Below are positions 9,456-20,153 of a stretch of 64,000 nucleotides of DNA, in pieces (position 1 is the stretch's first letter; every line of letters begins with the position of its first letter). Under the pieces are notes generated by a model. The model did no database searches and was not told the origin of the DNA. It saw nothing but the letters and a program-made list of their open reading frames with translations. Made by a program: the position numbers and the translations under genes. Source of the DNA: Aradus depressus (lineage: Eukaryota > Arthropoda > Insecta > Hemiptera > Aradidae); contig OY759222.1 of the NCBI GenBank assembly GCA_963662175.1, positions 16,812,222 to 16,876,221 of the forward strand. Direction: 5' to 3'.

Positions 9456-10786
9456 TATGAATTTTATGTTAATATTTTGTGAAACATAATATTGATTTAT
9501 AACTTAAAAATAACTTAGCCAAATTATCTTATTACAACGAGCTACTTATTGTTGTATTTAAGGAATATTTTCCTGTTAACAGCATCTAGCATGTTAACCA
9601 CCGTTGTCGGGTAGTAACGTACCATTGTTTAGTAACATATACGTATATAAATAACTTATTGTTTCCATATGTACTACCCCAATATGATTCTGATCCTGAA
9701 ATCTAACTGTATTGCGCAAATGCATATGATGTAGTGTGTCTATTAATTTGAAGTTTTCCAAAACCCTCACACCTTTTTGGTAATTTTTTTTTTTTTAGTG
9801 ATTTCCATTGAAGTATATTTATAATTATTTAATCAATGGTCGGTATAATAAATTGTATTATTATTGACATAAAGGGTTAACACTCCAATATTTTATGAGG
9901 ATTCATGAGCATTTATTAATAAATTATATTTAAATATTCTGGAAGTTTATTTTATTTGTATTTTTTTATTATAAGGATGATATTATAAGATGTACTAACG
10001 AGAATACTGGGGGACGAATTTCGAAAGCTGACATCAATATATAATACATAATATGTCCAACCAGTGCCGAAGACTTTCGGGGGCCCTTGAATTATTTTTT
10101 CAATATTATCCTCAACTTTATTTTTAATAATTTATGTAATACACCAGAACATTCTAGAATCTTATAGAATGTCATGAAATTTTCCAGCATGTTTCTCGAA
10201 ATTGCAAGAAGTTTCTAGAAAAATCCAATAGATTTTCTCTCTTTTTCCAATTTATCGCTGTTTAATGTTTTTGATCGAACTGGAGCCCCCTGAGCTTGGG
10301 ATAAATATAGACACTTGTATCAAGCATATATTTCTAAACAATTGACTCAAGAAAACACATTTGGGCATAAATAGACGAGGACAACGGATACGTTCACGGT
10401 GGAAATCCTCCGACAATAATCTGACAAAAGAGTAATCTGACCAATGCGTATCACATACTTGGACTGAACTATTTCCCTCTTCTTGGGAGACTTGCACACT
10501 TGCTCCCCTCTTTCTGTTACCGTATTTTCAGCCTCCTCCCAATATCATTCGAAAAATGACTTATAAAATTATTATTGACAATAGTAAATCCTCATGATGT
10601 AATTCATAATCAATTTGGCTTTTGCGAACAAATTATACCATCCAGCAGTGTCACCCCATGGTAGATCCAGATCGCCACCAGCTTTGAAAGAAGGGTGTAT
10701 TGTACTGGAGTTTTCCTCAACATCGAAGAGGCATTCGATGAAGTCTAGCTCATAGGCTTGCTTCTATAAACTCCGCAAAAAAAAAA
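9456..10786. other. Unassigned AT-rich stretch
   Basis: No coding homology is recognised. An 81-residue open frame on - (10252-10497) has no recognisable domain and I do not call it a gene. Around 10060-10090 a short GTGCCGAAGACTTTCGGGGG-like word resembles one near 3525-3560 and may mark an old repeat. Confidence 0.4.
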
Positions 10787-11079
10787 TCCCATTCGCATGC
10801 CGCTCATGAAAGCGGATTCGAAACCTGGCCTTGGCCCATAGGTTTTTTTTACCTACAGTGTAAAAAAAAAACCTTGAGCACACCTTCCTTCGGATGGGAC
10901 GTTAAAGATGGTCCTGAGCCTGTACAATGTCAGGTACTCGTTGAAGATTTCTATCTTAACCTGGGTAGGCTACATTTAGAATTCCCACAGTAGTCATGTC
11001 CGCCAGAGCGACAAAAGAGCGCTCTGGTAGTAGGCGATATAACTTCGTAGTTAAAGCCAGGGCATGAGTGGCAATAACC
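10787..11079 (+). mobile_element. tRNA-derived SINE, 5'-damaged
   Basis: Box B (GGATTCGAAACCTGGCC) and the body (CGGATGGGACGTTAAAGATGG, AGCGCTCTGGTAGTAGGCG, GCATGAGTGGCAATAACC) are recognisable. The head is duplicated or scrambled, with a second box A-like TAGCTCATAGG at 10747. The following foldback element used its tail as target. Confidence 0.75.
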
Positions 11080-11131
11080 AACTATCTCTTATAGAAATAA
11101 AAGACGTTGTCTTCCCACTGTTTTATTTTAT

Positions 11132-11173
11132 ACCAGAACCGGTTTTCGACGCAACAGCGTCATCATCAGTGGT
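11132..11173 (-). ncRNA. Candidate hammerhead ribozyme (family 3, left arm)
   Basis: On the - strand: stem I ACCA/TGGT, core CTGATGA, extra T, stem II GACGC-TGTT-GCGTC, GAA, stem III AACC/GGTT (self-complementary, no loop), C at the cleavage site. All three helices are fully paired. Confidence 0.7.
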
Positions 11174-11235
11174 TCATCCCACCCACACAGCACAGCGGTT
11201 GGAAGATAACTGGCTGGGCTGTGTGGGTGGGATGA

Positions 11236-11277
11236 ACCACTGATGATGACGCTGTTGCGTCGAAAACCGGTTCTGGT
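11236..11277 (+). ncRNA. Candidate hammerhead ribozyme (family 3, right arm)
   Basis: Identical in layout to the left-arm motif and fully paired in stems I (4 bp), II (5 bp) and III (4 bp). Because the stem III strands are adjacent without a loop, a stable active form may require two molecules pairing across stem III, as known for some minimal natural hammerheads. Confidence 0.72.
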
Positions 11278-11528
11278 ATAAAATAAAACAGTGGGAAGAC
11301 AACGTATTTTATTTCTATTAGAAATCTCGTCCCACAACAACTTACTATCACATATGAACTATCTCTTATTAAAATGAAATTATTTTTACATGACTGATAC
11401 CAAGTTTTCCAGGAGATCAAGCTATCAACTCTCATCCCGGTGAAAGCTGGCATGCCTCAAGAAGTCCGCTTTTTTACTTCCTTTATACAGCCGAAGTCCT
11501 CCAAAATCTAGAAATCCTTTTAGCCACA

Positions 11529-11660
11529 TATAATAATACTAGTAATAGTGATATCCGTTAAACAATAACATGGTAATAGGATACGCCATAAAAATGTAAA
11601 CATTTAAATAGCTTTTAAATTAGATACATTAAGATATTAACGTTTAGAGTTGGACATACA
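11529..11660 (-). mobile_element. LINE 3'-end fragment
   Basis: The words CCGTTAAACAATAACATGGTAATAGG match the 3' terminus of the TTA/AAT-tailed LINE family seen at 38670, 50350 and 61410; here on the - strand and decayed. Confidence 0.55.
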
Positions 11661-13720
11661 TAGGTTTACTGATAACAATAATTTATTTATTTTATTACTA
11701 CATTGAAGCCTATTAAGGCTTATTGTAGAGAGTTGGGGTACAATTTGAATATACATCCGATATAATAATAAAGTAAGAATATTACAGCTTAATAAATTTT
11801 CTAAATATTAAAAAATAAATGCGCACATTTACTTATATATGCAAAATAGAAAAATATACACTTTCATATGCATACATACACATATACATATGATAATAAC
11901 TTTAAATAAATAAAAAAACTAATAGTCCGGTGCGTCCCTCTGTTATGATGACTTTGTGTCATTACCTTATCAGAACTTTGTTCTAGCCAACAATTGAAGT
12001 AACTTATCGTTATACAGATAACAATAATAGTAAACAATAAAATGAAATTAATAAATACTTGAAAATCAATCAATTCTTTATTAGCCTTTGGGAAATATAT
12101 CTTTTAGGCTCAGGGTTCGGCCTGATATATACATTATTCAGTTAAAAAAAAAAAAAAAGAGAAAATAATAATAATAATAAAGTACTAAATAATAGACCTA
12201 ACTGTTAATTAACAAATGAAAAAAAATAGTGAAAAAACTTCCAGTGAAATGGTATTTTATTTAAATACTTCAATGTCTTCTGATTTTTAGCGCCCTTAGT
12301 ATGTATAGTATGATATTATCGAGGTTTTGTTAGTTTGTAATGTTGAAAAGGGTCTTGTGAGGTTTTTACAGCTATATCAGCCTTAGGAAAGAGTGACAAC
12401 TCAAAATGCTAATTACTGCCGATGTGATGAATGAAATTGAATATTGATTTTCACTCATATTGGGCAAGAGAGCAGAAGCTTAATTTATGACATAATTCGA
12501 ACTGTGGACCTATATAATCGTTGATTTACTGCCAACTTTTTGAAACTTTCCTATCTATCTAATCTAAATCCCATTTGGAAATGTGGTTCTTCGTTTGAAT
12601 CATAGAATGCGCATGCAATAGCAGATTGTAGATAAGACAAAACATTGTATATAATCTATTAATTGTTTTAATTGAATAATGTGGAAATATATTTGATTAT
12701 TTATAAAAAATAAAAAATAAACGGGTTGAAAAAGAATATTGAGATTTTTTATTTTATTTATAATTATTTTTGTTGTTTATTTCCCGCTATCAGTGAAGTA
12801 TTTAGGTGTAGACTCGTCTTGCCTCGTAGTTGGGGCGAAATGTCAAATTCGTGTTTTTGCCTTTGTGATTTTTCCTAATTATGAATTGAAAGATATCGTT
12901 AGACTGAAGACAGTGCCTTTGGTGAATTTGTTGTCTTAACTTTAAATCGTTTGTTTCTTAGATAACATTGTGTTCCCGGTAAATGAATATCTAAATGGTG
13001 AGTAAAGCGTAGTTATTTTGTAGTATTGATTTATTTGTAAAAATGTTCTATTTACTTGAACATTATTCTAAAACGTATTATGTTTAAACTCTGTGTTTTA
13101 AAATGTGCGATTTATTTTTATCTAGTGCAGTCTCAATTCGTTTTTCTATTCAAAACGCAGTTGTTTTTCTCCGTATTTTAATGCACTTCCCAAATGCTTT
13201 TAATATTGAGAGTTTTTTCAACATACTCTGTACAAAACATATTATTCGTTAAATGTTACTGATAATAAATACATAGTATTCCGATAATAGTACAATTAAT
13301 AATAAAAAGTGGAAACATCAACAATTATAGCGTTAATATTCTTCGTATCCATGTTTTTTATTTCGTTTACACCTACTATTAGGTTTTTTTTTTTTTTTCA
13401 TAAGTGCATTTCGTATTGCATTGCACCATCTTGTTATCAAAGTGTTAGTTTCATATAAAACAATTATAGTTTACCTGTGTCAATATAATTACTAGTGCCG
13501 GAATTTTAATATATTGTGTAAGTAAATACATATTTCGGGGGGTTCCGACATTAAAACCTATTTTGAATAAGACAATTTATACTTTTATAAATAAAATTTG
13601 TAAAAATTCAAGATTTGAATTGAAAAAAGTGTCGGGTTTACCTCTCTCTTATCAGGGCCGGCGCGACATTGGAAGTGAACTAGGCCGCATTCTCATAGAC
13701 AATTATTATTTCCAGCTCTA
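11661..13720. other. Long AT-rich stretch without recognisable gene
   Basis: Only simple-sequence and short open frames are seen. Short blocks at 11680-11740 (TTATTTTATTACTACATTGAAGCC) and 12360-12460 (CTAATTACTGCCGATGTGATG) are traces of LINE tail and family A respectively. Nothing coding is supported. Confidence 0.4.
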
Positions 13721-13724
13721 TGAA

Positions 13725-14350
13725 GTATAGGGGAAGGTATGTAATCGAACAAAAATTCGATGCGGAGTTTTTTCAATGGTATTACATGTTTTGCGACATT
13801 AAGATTCCAAATATGAAAAAAAATCTGTATTTCTATGTCTGTCTGTAAACATGGTCAACTCCCGATAGAAAGAGTCAATCGACACGAAATTTTATATATG
13901 AATCCAGAACCCTCTAACGATGATACCTATTGTTTTTCAGTCAAATCGACCTAAAGGAAGGGGGAATTAGGGGGAAGGCTTAACATAAATAATCTAATAA
14001 CTGCTAATAGAATGAATACATCGACAAATTTATTACCCCATAAGAACGACACTTATTAATTTTTACCGGAATCAGCGAAAGGGAAGGGGGGGGGGGGGGG
14101 GGTCAGAGGATAATAAAATGGAAGGGGGGGGTTCAGGGTAGGGAATACAATTCAAAAACCCTAATAACTGCCGATGTATTGAATTTATCGAGGAAAATAT
14201 ATATTGTGAGGATTTAAGATCCCTATGTAAGTTAACTGAATATTACCGCAAATGGTTGACTGGTTTTGGAGAGGAAGTGAACAATTAATTGATTAATTCG
14301 TTCTCGGGAAATAAATTGCCGGTGATTCACCGATGTATTTTTTTTTTTAA
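13725..14350 (+). repeat. Family A repeat, near full length
   Basis: One of the most complete copies. It starts GAAGTATAGGGGAAGGTATG, passes GAACACGATAACTCC-like and AATCGACC blocks, a G-tract (14085-14102) and GGTTGACTGGTTTTGG, and ends TTAATTCGTTCTCGGGAAATA with GCCGGTGATTCACCGATG and a T run. Two internal stretches are repeated (AACTGCCGATGTATTGAAT relatives), so the unit is partly duplicated. Confidence 0.75.
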
Positions 14351-14456
14351 AGATATGTAATTATATTTTTATTTATTAAAAGTATGAGACAGTTGGTAAA
14401 AATGTTAATTATTTTACTTCTTGAATACGATGATTGATATGACCTCTAGACCTAGA

Positions 14457-14515
14457 CCTCTAGCTCTCTGGTAGTAGACGATTATGACCTTGTAGTTAAA
14501 TCCCGGGCATAAACT
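14457..14515 (+). mobile_element. SINE 3' fragment
   Basis: CTCTCTGGTAGTAGACGATTATGACC followed by TTAAATCCCGGGCAT is the decayed end of the SINE. Confidence 0.6.
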
Positions 14516-14854
14516 ATATTTGGGGGATTAACTATAGTGAAATCTCTTCTAATGGAAACCTCTAGATAGCGAATAACTAACGGACAAAATTTCTGTTCCC
14601 GGCAGTAGACCACTCAAATCAATGCTTAGTTTACCTCTCGATAACGGGCAGCCATAGATGGTCCCGTGCGAAAAATCTACCTCCCGAAAGCGGACAGTAG
14701 GCTCTTGATTTCTTGGAACACAGTGAAGCTGGGGAGGAGTTCAGTGATATTATTAAAAAATAACAAATACGTTTACTAAACTTCCCAATAATTATGGAAA
14801 TTTCTTGTTTCGTTTTCATTCCCATTTCGCAAGGTTTTATTTGCCCTATATTCG

Positions 14855-15020
14855 ACCTTGTCTCAAAACAGAACTCGACTAACACTCAAAAATAAAATAG
14901 AAGTAATTAAAGTTTATAATCGAGAAAAGCCCAGCGTCAGGGACTTAGCGGTAAAGTTTAAGGTGGGAAAGACGCAGATCGCGACCATTTTAAAAGAAAA
15001 GAATGAACTTTTACTAAAAT
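14855..15020 (+). pseudogene. Tigger-like transposase, Psq/CENP-B N-terminal HTH
   Basis: Frame starting near ACCTTGTCTCAAAAC reads RTRLTLKNKIEVIKVYNREK, then PSVRDLAVKFKVGKTQIATIL, the classic Pipsqueak/CENP-B N-terminal helix-turn-helix of Tigger-family transposases. It is stopped by TGA just after ELLLK. No start codon is retained upstream, so this is a broken gene. Confidence 0.72.
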
Positions 15021-15110
15021 GACAGGAACATGGAAAGGGTTTTGAAATTGATCGCCATTGTTTCGAATGGTTTTGCCGAGTAAGTTCCAAAAATCTCCAT
15101 TTCTGGCTCT

Positions 15111-15218
15111 ATGATAGAGGAAAAGGCATCCGAAGTCACCGAAATTTTAGGGATTTTAAATTTCAAAGCGTCAAATGATTGGCTCGAAAAATTTAGAAAA
15201 AACATAAAGACTCGATAA
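15111..15218 (+). pseudogene. Tigger-like transposase, CENP-B-type second HTH fragment
   Basis: Reads MIEEKASEVTEILGILNFKA then SNDWLEKFRKN, matching the CENPB-type (Tc5) DNA-binding domain pattern KAxEIxxxLGxxxFxASxGWLxxFKxR. It lies in another frame from the upstream HTH, so at least one frameshift has occurred. Confidence 0.7.
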
Positions 15219-15559
15219 AAGGATACCTCTCGATAAAGGACAAAAATGGCAGACCCGACGATGTCCACTATGGAGAGGTTTGTACAACAAATGGCATTGA
15301 ATGGATTGCTATTTCTCATTTTTAAATATTGTCATTAGCGAGAGATAAACGCTAATCTGGTATTGCTCCTTGTTAGTGAGATTTTGGGAATGTGAATATA
15401 TCGTCCTTTAAGAAGATTTTTCTATAGAAATATAATTATAAAATATTTGTAATAAAAATATAAATAATAAATAGTACGTATAATACTAGGAATTTGATAT
15501 TCATGTTTCCATTATTTATCTCATATCTATGTGTTTGAATTCTATGAATTAAAATAGGT

Positions 15560-15600
15560 TAGGGGGGGGGGAGGGGAGGGGGGGGGGCGTACCCCCCCTG
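15560..15600. repeat. G-rich simple sequence
   Basis: Runs of 9, 4 and 10 G with a C6 run just after. It could form G-quadruplex or be an assembly-sensitive tract. Confidence 0.7.
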
Positions 15601-15837
15601 GCCAGAGCAAAAAACCGAGATAAAAATTAAATAAACTAGATAAATAGTTTTTATTAAAAATGGATTGCTTGCAAGTTACCAATAGGATCTTCAAATTTCC
15701 CGTGTGTCTGATTCCTAAATCAGCGATCAGCTGTTACATAAATGTACATGTACAAAACAAGTCATATTACATTTATTTAAATATACATGAATTCGATCAT
15801 TTCATTTCCTCGGTCATTTATGTTATACTTTATACTC

Positions 15838-16003
15838 TTAAAGCTGATTTTACATGCGCAGTAAAAATGCAAAACGCAGCAGCAGCAAATGCAATCTATT
15901 GGATGTGAGTCATTTAATTCTAAAAGCACAGAAACCGCAGCGTGCATTTGCTGCTGCTGCGCTTTGCATTTTTACTGCTCATGTAAAGTCCATTTTGTGA
16001 TTT
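15838..16003. mobile_element. Inverted-repeat MITE with CAG-rich termini
   Basis: Left arm TTTACATGCGCAGTAAAAATGC through GCAGCAGCAGCAAATGCA; right arm is its inverted copy (TGCATTTGCTGCTGCTGCG through ACTGCTCATGTAAAG). Arms are about 50 bp around a 60-bp centre. An ATG in front gives a meaningless short frame. A following ATT microsatellite runs at 16016-16034. Confidence 0.7.
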
Positions 16004-16079
16004 AACTGGAATAAATATTATTATTATTATTATTTGTTTATTCTGTAAAAACAGTGTGCCGCATGGAAACAAGGCTGAG

Positions 16080-16440
16080 CTGTTGATTGCATAACTTACC
16101 TCATCGCAACCATCTTAGAAAACATTCCTTCGATTAATCGTCTGCTCAACTGATGTGCACTCCTATTGTTCCAAATTTAGACGATTTCCACCTCTAGATT
16201 TACTGTCGAGCATATCCCAACTATGTTCGTGTCTCCACCTGCCCCCACTCAGTCAATAGACTTTCTGCCTCATTATGGTAGTACTGTCCTTGTGTAGTTT
16301 AGCATTGTCTTGTGTCAAAAGGACCAGAGTGTCTCCCATGATATCTTAGTGTATGTGTACTAATCGGGCCATCAGTAAGAGAGCCACCATTCGCATCGAC
16401 TTGCTCTGCGCACACATGTGAATTCATACCTTTCTATGCC
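16080..16440 (-). pseudogene. Tc1/mariner transposase relic
   Basis: On the - strand the pieces MGDTLVLLTQDNAKLHKDS and, after a gap, HSWDMLDSKSRGGNRLNLEQ are recognisable as the second-Asp region (QDNAxxH) and the VWDxLxRxVR...NL segment of Tc1/mariner DDE transposases. The tail resembles the usual INRR..F..C..V motif. Stops and frameshifts make it non-functional; ends are approximate. Confidence 0.55.
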
Positions 16441-16537
16441 AAAATTAATCCATTCCCAGAGTCCACTCTTGTTGGAAAAAGAAATAAAAACTTATGTTTT
16501 TAAAAAAATATTGTCTATTTCACAAAATATATATAAT

Positions 16538-16579
16538 ATGGGAGGAGTACTTTCGGTATTTCTACCATCTTCAGCCACG
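16538..16579 (-). ncRNA. Candidate hammerhead ribozyme (family 2)
   Basis: On the - strand: GTGG, CTGAAGA core, extra T, stem II GGTA-GAAA-TACC, GAA, stem III AGT/ACT, C at the cleavage site. Stem I pairing (GTGG/CCAT) needs a three-base insertion (CTC) to be bulged, so this copy may be partly decayed. The downstream tail ATATATTTTGTGAAATAGACAATA matches the family 2 copy at 34263. Confidence 0.5.
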
Positions 16580-16999
16580 ACTTAACAAATACTAAATGGA
16601 AGTTCAACCAGTTTACAATCCAAACGGTACTCTTACATTAGCCCCCACGGCGTTTTTCCTGTCCCTCCTGTACATTTATGTCTTAAAATACGGAAAACAT
16701 TAAAAATAAAATCTCATATTAAAATCTTAATAATAAAAGAAAAATGTTGAAATAGTATGAGCTGATTAAAATACAAATATATATACATATATGAAATAAA
16801 TCAAAGATGACAATAATAAATATATGAATAAAAATAAGAAATATAATGTAATAAAGAAAATTATGTAAAAAAAATATATGTATAAATAATAATTTTTAAT
16901 AGAAATTATTGTTAAATAAAATTAATAATTCATATTTGAATTGATAAAATTAATAATAATAAATAAACAATAAATTACCATATATCCTGAAGAAATGTT

Positions 17000-17205
17000 A
17001 TAACTGGTCTTTTACTAAATTTTGATTTCTACAGTAATTTCCGGAAAGGGCCCTAAAAAAATATCAAAAGTTCAAGACCTGCAATTTTGAAGAAAGTGCA
17101 TGTATATTTAAAAAAATTTCAATTAACAAACTTTTCATTTGGATTTCTAAAGAGACGCCATATTGTTTTACTAAATGTTTTCAATACTATTCATTTTTAA
17201 CTAAT
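17000..17205 (+). repeat. Dispersed repeat C
   Basis: Contains GGTCTTTTACTAAATTTTGATTTC, AGTTCAAGACCTGCAATTTTGA and CAATTAACAAACTTTTCATTTGG. Relatives are at 30105-30310 (inverted) and 59560-59755 (same strand). No coding. Confidence 0.68.
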
Positions 17206-17229
17206 TAACACTAACTCAGAATAAAACTA

Positions 17230-17785
17230 AACGGATTAAAAAAATCAAACGTAATATTTTAACTCTTATAAACACGTAGGACACAACAGCTGATGCATCA
17301 ACACCAACCTAAACTCGTAGTTGACTTGTACGCATGCGCTACTCATCCCTTCTCCTTAGTGTTTCATGTTTGATTTTATGTCAGAGTTATGCCGATTCAC
17401 TAGTCTCGCTAAACAAGTTTCACTTCAATAAATTTTAGGGAAGAGTTAAGAGAAATGGTTTTTTAGAAGTGGTGCGTTAATTGTGTTCTGTAACATTATT
17501 TATATTTGAGGAAGTGAAAAGAGATTACTTTGAACTTGAATTGAGTGTTGGAGGAACGTAGTGTACGCGTGCTACTGCAGTGTACTTTGTATGTGTGGGT
17601 GTGTCGTGGTGGGAGTGAGGCGGCAGACTGGTCGTTCGCTCAGGGCGCCAACTTTCCTTGCGCCTATCCTTTCTTTTATAAACAGAAATTTAATAGCACC
17701 TAACGTTTTGCCAAAATCTATTTTAGTACTCACAGGTGTACTGAACTGAAGATCGCGGGTTCAAAATTTGGCGAGGCCTTTAGGT
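17230..17785. other. Unexplained moderately GC-rich stretch
   Basis: Less AT-rich than its surroundings and contains TACGCATGCGCTAC at about 17330, an NRF-1/Ewg-like palindrome, followed by TG-rich sequence. It could be a promoter or LINE 5' UTR, but no neighbouring gene or initiator supports either reading. The 62-residue frame at 17561-17749 has no recognisable domain. Confidence 0.3.
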
Positions 17786-17789
17786 TTTT

Positions 17790-18355
17790 TATGTGTAAAT
17801 TTCATATGTCATTTCAAACCGACACAGGGGCGGAGGGGGGATCAGAAAGGCGCTCAACACAAAAATATTACCAGCCGACTCATGAATTAGACACAGAATT
17901 TAGTATCGAGGATTCAGTAGTACCTGTGTAACTGTTAGGTGTTAACCCATCGGTAAAAGCTATGACAGGGCTGATTACAGGACACTGTCTTATGAACAAA
18001 CACCTACACAATATGGGCATCGCTAGAAGCCCTCTGTGCAGGAAATGTGGCGAGGAAAATGAGACTCCGGTTCATATTCTAAGCCGGTGCGGGGCACTAG
18101 AAAGCAGACGTTTCCACTGCTTCGGGTCTGCCCTAACGGAACCGAAGCAGGTAATGGAAGGAACCTGCAGAAGAATCCTGGACTTTATTAAAGATACAGG
18201 GCTGCTGTAGGGAACAACACACATAGGGCACACAATAGACCTACTCTGGCCGCGGTGACACAAATCAGCCCTCGGAAAAAAAAATAAAAACCCATCGGTC
18301 GATTGGTTTTGTTGAAAAAGCGGAAATTTATTTCGTGTTGGGGAATTATATAGCC
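17790..18355 (+). repeat. Family A repeat split by a LINE insertion
   Basis: Family A words before the insertion (CACAGGGGCGGAGGGGGGATCAG, GAATTAGACACAGAATTTAG) and after it (CGGTCGATTGGTTTTGTTG, TTCGTGTTGGGGAATTATATAGCC) join at AACCCATCGGT, the duplicated target. Confidence 0.75.
17955..18288 (+). mobile_element. 5'-truncated LINE, 334 bp, with exact 11-bp target duplication
   Basis: AACCCATCGGT flanks the insert at 17944-17954 and 18289-18299. The insert carries the last 80-odd codons of an RNase H-type LINE: LITGHCLMNKHLHNMG, then LCRKCGEENETPVHILSRC (C-x2-C-x9-H-x4-C zinc-knuckle-like), ending DFIKDTGLL at the stop 18208-18210, followed by a short 3' UTR and an A-rich tail. This is a textbook retroposed 3' end; it lacks reverse transcriptase. 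Confidence 0.9.
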
Positions 18356-18357
18356 GA

Positions 18358-18600
18358 TATCTTTTTCAAAAAGAGAGGAACAATGTTTAGTTATTCGGGA
18401 GTAGGATGTACCCGAAATACTCGGTACCGTTCATTTCTAAGTTCAGGAGAGTCTGCTGTCCTAGTGTCTAAGTATGGTGCTTTGTGACCGATAAAGGGCA
18501 GAGTGTACCTTGGAGTAGGAGAGGAGGTGCAGCCCAAGAAGGAAGGGCGGGTTAGTTTAGGGATCGATACTGATTTCATCAGCAACCAGTGACGGAGCTA
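18358..18600 (-). pseudogene. LINE C-terminal fragment related to the 123-bp tandem unit
   Basis: On the - strand the end reads SRITKHCSSLFEK, the same peptide encoded by each unit of the tandem array at 39350-40196. The upstream part is in another frame and unrecognised. Confidence 0.5.
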
Positions 18601-18820
18601 AAAGCCTGCCTCTCTCTCTGTCTACAAACTTAGGGGCTTGAAGTTTCGTTAGGCCCCCGCCCATTCCCCCCTCTCAAATATAAAAGTTGCCTACTCAGAA
18701 CAGTCTACCTTATGAATGTAATATATCTTCCTAATTATATTTAGAAAGTTTTATATTAATCAGTCAATTTGTCTGTCTGTCTTTTTGAAAATAAATAAAG
18801 GCCAAAAATTATCTGGGAAG

Positions 18821-19022
18821 TTAGTTATTATGACTCATGCCCGAGCTGTAACTACGAGGTCATATCGCCTACTACCAGAGCGCTTTTCGCTGTACCTGAT
18901 ATCGTACAGGCTCGGGACCATCGCTTAGCGTCCCATCCAAAGACGGCGTGCTTAAGGTTTTTACACTTCCCAGATAATAAACCTAAGAGCCTCAGCCTGG
19001 TTTCGAAGCCGCGATCTTGAGA
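18821..19022 (-). mobile_element. SINE with internal deletion
   Basis: Both ends are present (GACTCATGCCCGAGCTGTAAC and the box B complement TTTCGAAGCCGCGATC), but about 120 bp between AGAGCGCTTTTCG and GTACCTGATATCG have been lost. Confidence 0.78.
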
Positions 19023-19088
19023 TATGTTTAACGGAAATTAATATTATTGTAACAAGTAGAGTCAAGAGTTGGAAGTTGGGATTGTTAA

Positions 19089-19289
19089 TCGATGGTCCCG
19101 AGTCTGTACGATGTCAGGTACTCGTTAAAGACCCCTGTCCTAGGTAAATAAAAATTTAGGGTAGGCAAAGTTTAGGACTCCCACATTAGAGTCGGGCTCA
19201 TGTCCACCAGAGCGAAAGAGCGCTCTGGTAGTAGGCGATATGACCTGGTGGTTAAAGCCCGAGCATGAGTCATAAAACCTAACCTAACA
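19089..19289 (+). mobile_element. SINE 3' half
   Basis: Runs from CGATGGTCCCGAGTCTGTACG to GCATGAGTCATAAAACC and a CTAACCTAAC end. It faces the copy at 18821-19022, forming an inverted SINE pair separated by about 65 bp. Confidence 0.8.
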
Positions 19290-20153
19290 AAAAAATACAA
19301 GTATCAACCAATTGAGAGAGAATAAAAAAAGAGACCTCTAAAAATTAATTAAAGAAATAATAAATGATAACGATAGGCAATGATTAAAACAATAAACTTG
19401 TGAAAAATAAAAATAAAGTAAGAATAATAATGTAAACAATAATGAGTTGTATCTAAATCAGAGAGAAAATCAGAGGTCAGACAGACAATATGTTTAAGAA
19501 ATGGCTGTAGAGGGAGAGCGACAATTTAATTTAATTTGTGCTGGGGAAGTACATAGCTGGTGATACACCGACTACTTTTTGTTTCTTAGCTCTATTAATT
19601 TCCATCTTTTTCTGTTTGTATGTCTGTATAAATTTTCAAAAAATTTAAAAGCTATTTTATTATCAATTTTAATTTTTTTTTTTTCAGTTTGTGATTTGAT
19701 GATGCACTGAGTTTTTTTCTTCATCTTATTGGAAATTACTGTCTTCTTAGTTATCCTTCGTTCAATTAAATAGTAAGTGATATAAAATGTTTACTATATT
19801 ATGTATTATGTATTAATGGACGTCGGTGCGTGTCACTATATATATATCCTTATAAAATATATTTTTATTAAATTTCCGTTTTAACAGCTATACGAAATAT
19901 GCCTCTGTAAATCTTGCACTGTGCATGAGACGCATGGAATTCACACACACGCTACATTCCTTTAAGGCGAAATGGAGAGGCACTTAAGTGTATTTATGAG
20001 ATAAGAGATGGCACCACTATCGGGAGTAAACTTTGCCTCTTTCGCCAGTTAAAAAAAAAAAATCAACCAATCTGAAAACTGCATTTGCCTCAGTATAATG
20101 TTACAAATTATGCTTCGATCTGTTTTTGTCTATTAAATTTCTGTAAAATCTTT
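19290..20153. other. AT-rich stretch with a family A tail
   Basis: Only the family A end (GTGCTGGGGAAGTACATAGC and the GTGATACACCGAC that follows, 19538-19580) is recognised. The remainder has no supported gene. Confidence 0.45.

Larger units (their letters stand above)
11092..11356. mobile_element. Foldback retroelement with two perfect hammerhead-like arms
   Basis: The 265-bp element is flanked by an exact 12-bp duplication (AACTATCTCTTA at 11080-11091 and 11357-11368). Its two arms are nearly perfect inverted copies (about 11094-11205 and 11213-11320), followed on the right by a unique 3' tail ending ACTATCACATATG. A single-arm relative with the same tail lies at 50530-50711. Each arm contains a full hammerhead-like motif. 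No coding region. Confidence 0.82.
14520..15290 (+). mobile_element. Tigger/pogo-type DNA transposon relic
   Basis: The segment encodes two DNA-binding modules typical of Tigger/pogo transposases (described in the two following entries) and is bordered by related CCTCTCGATAA-like motifs at 14633, 15229 and their surroundings, which may be decayed terminal or subterminal repeats. The DDE catalytic domain is missing. Borders are approximate. Confidence 0.6.

Noticed and set aside
10252..10497. 81-residue frame on -
   Set aside because: No recognisable domain, no repeat copies, no splice or promoter context.
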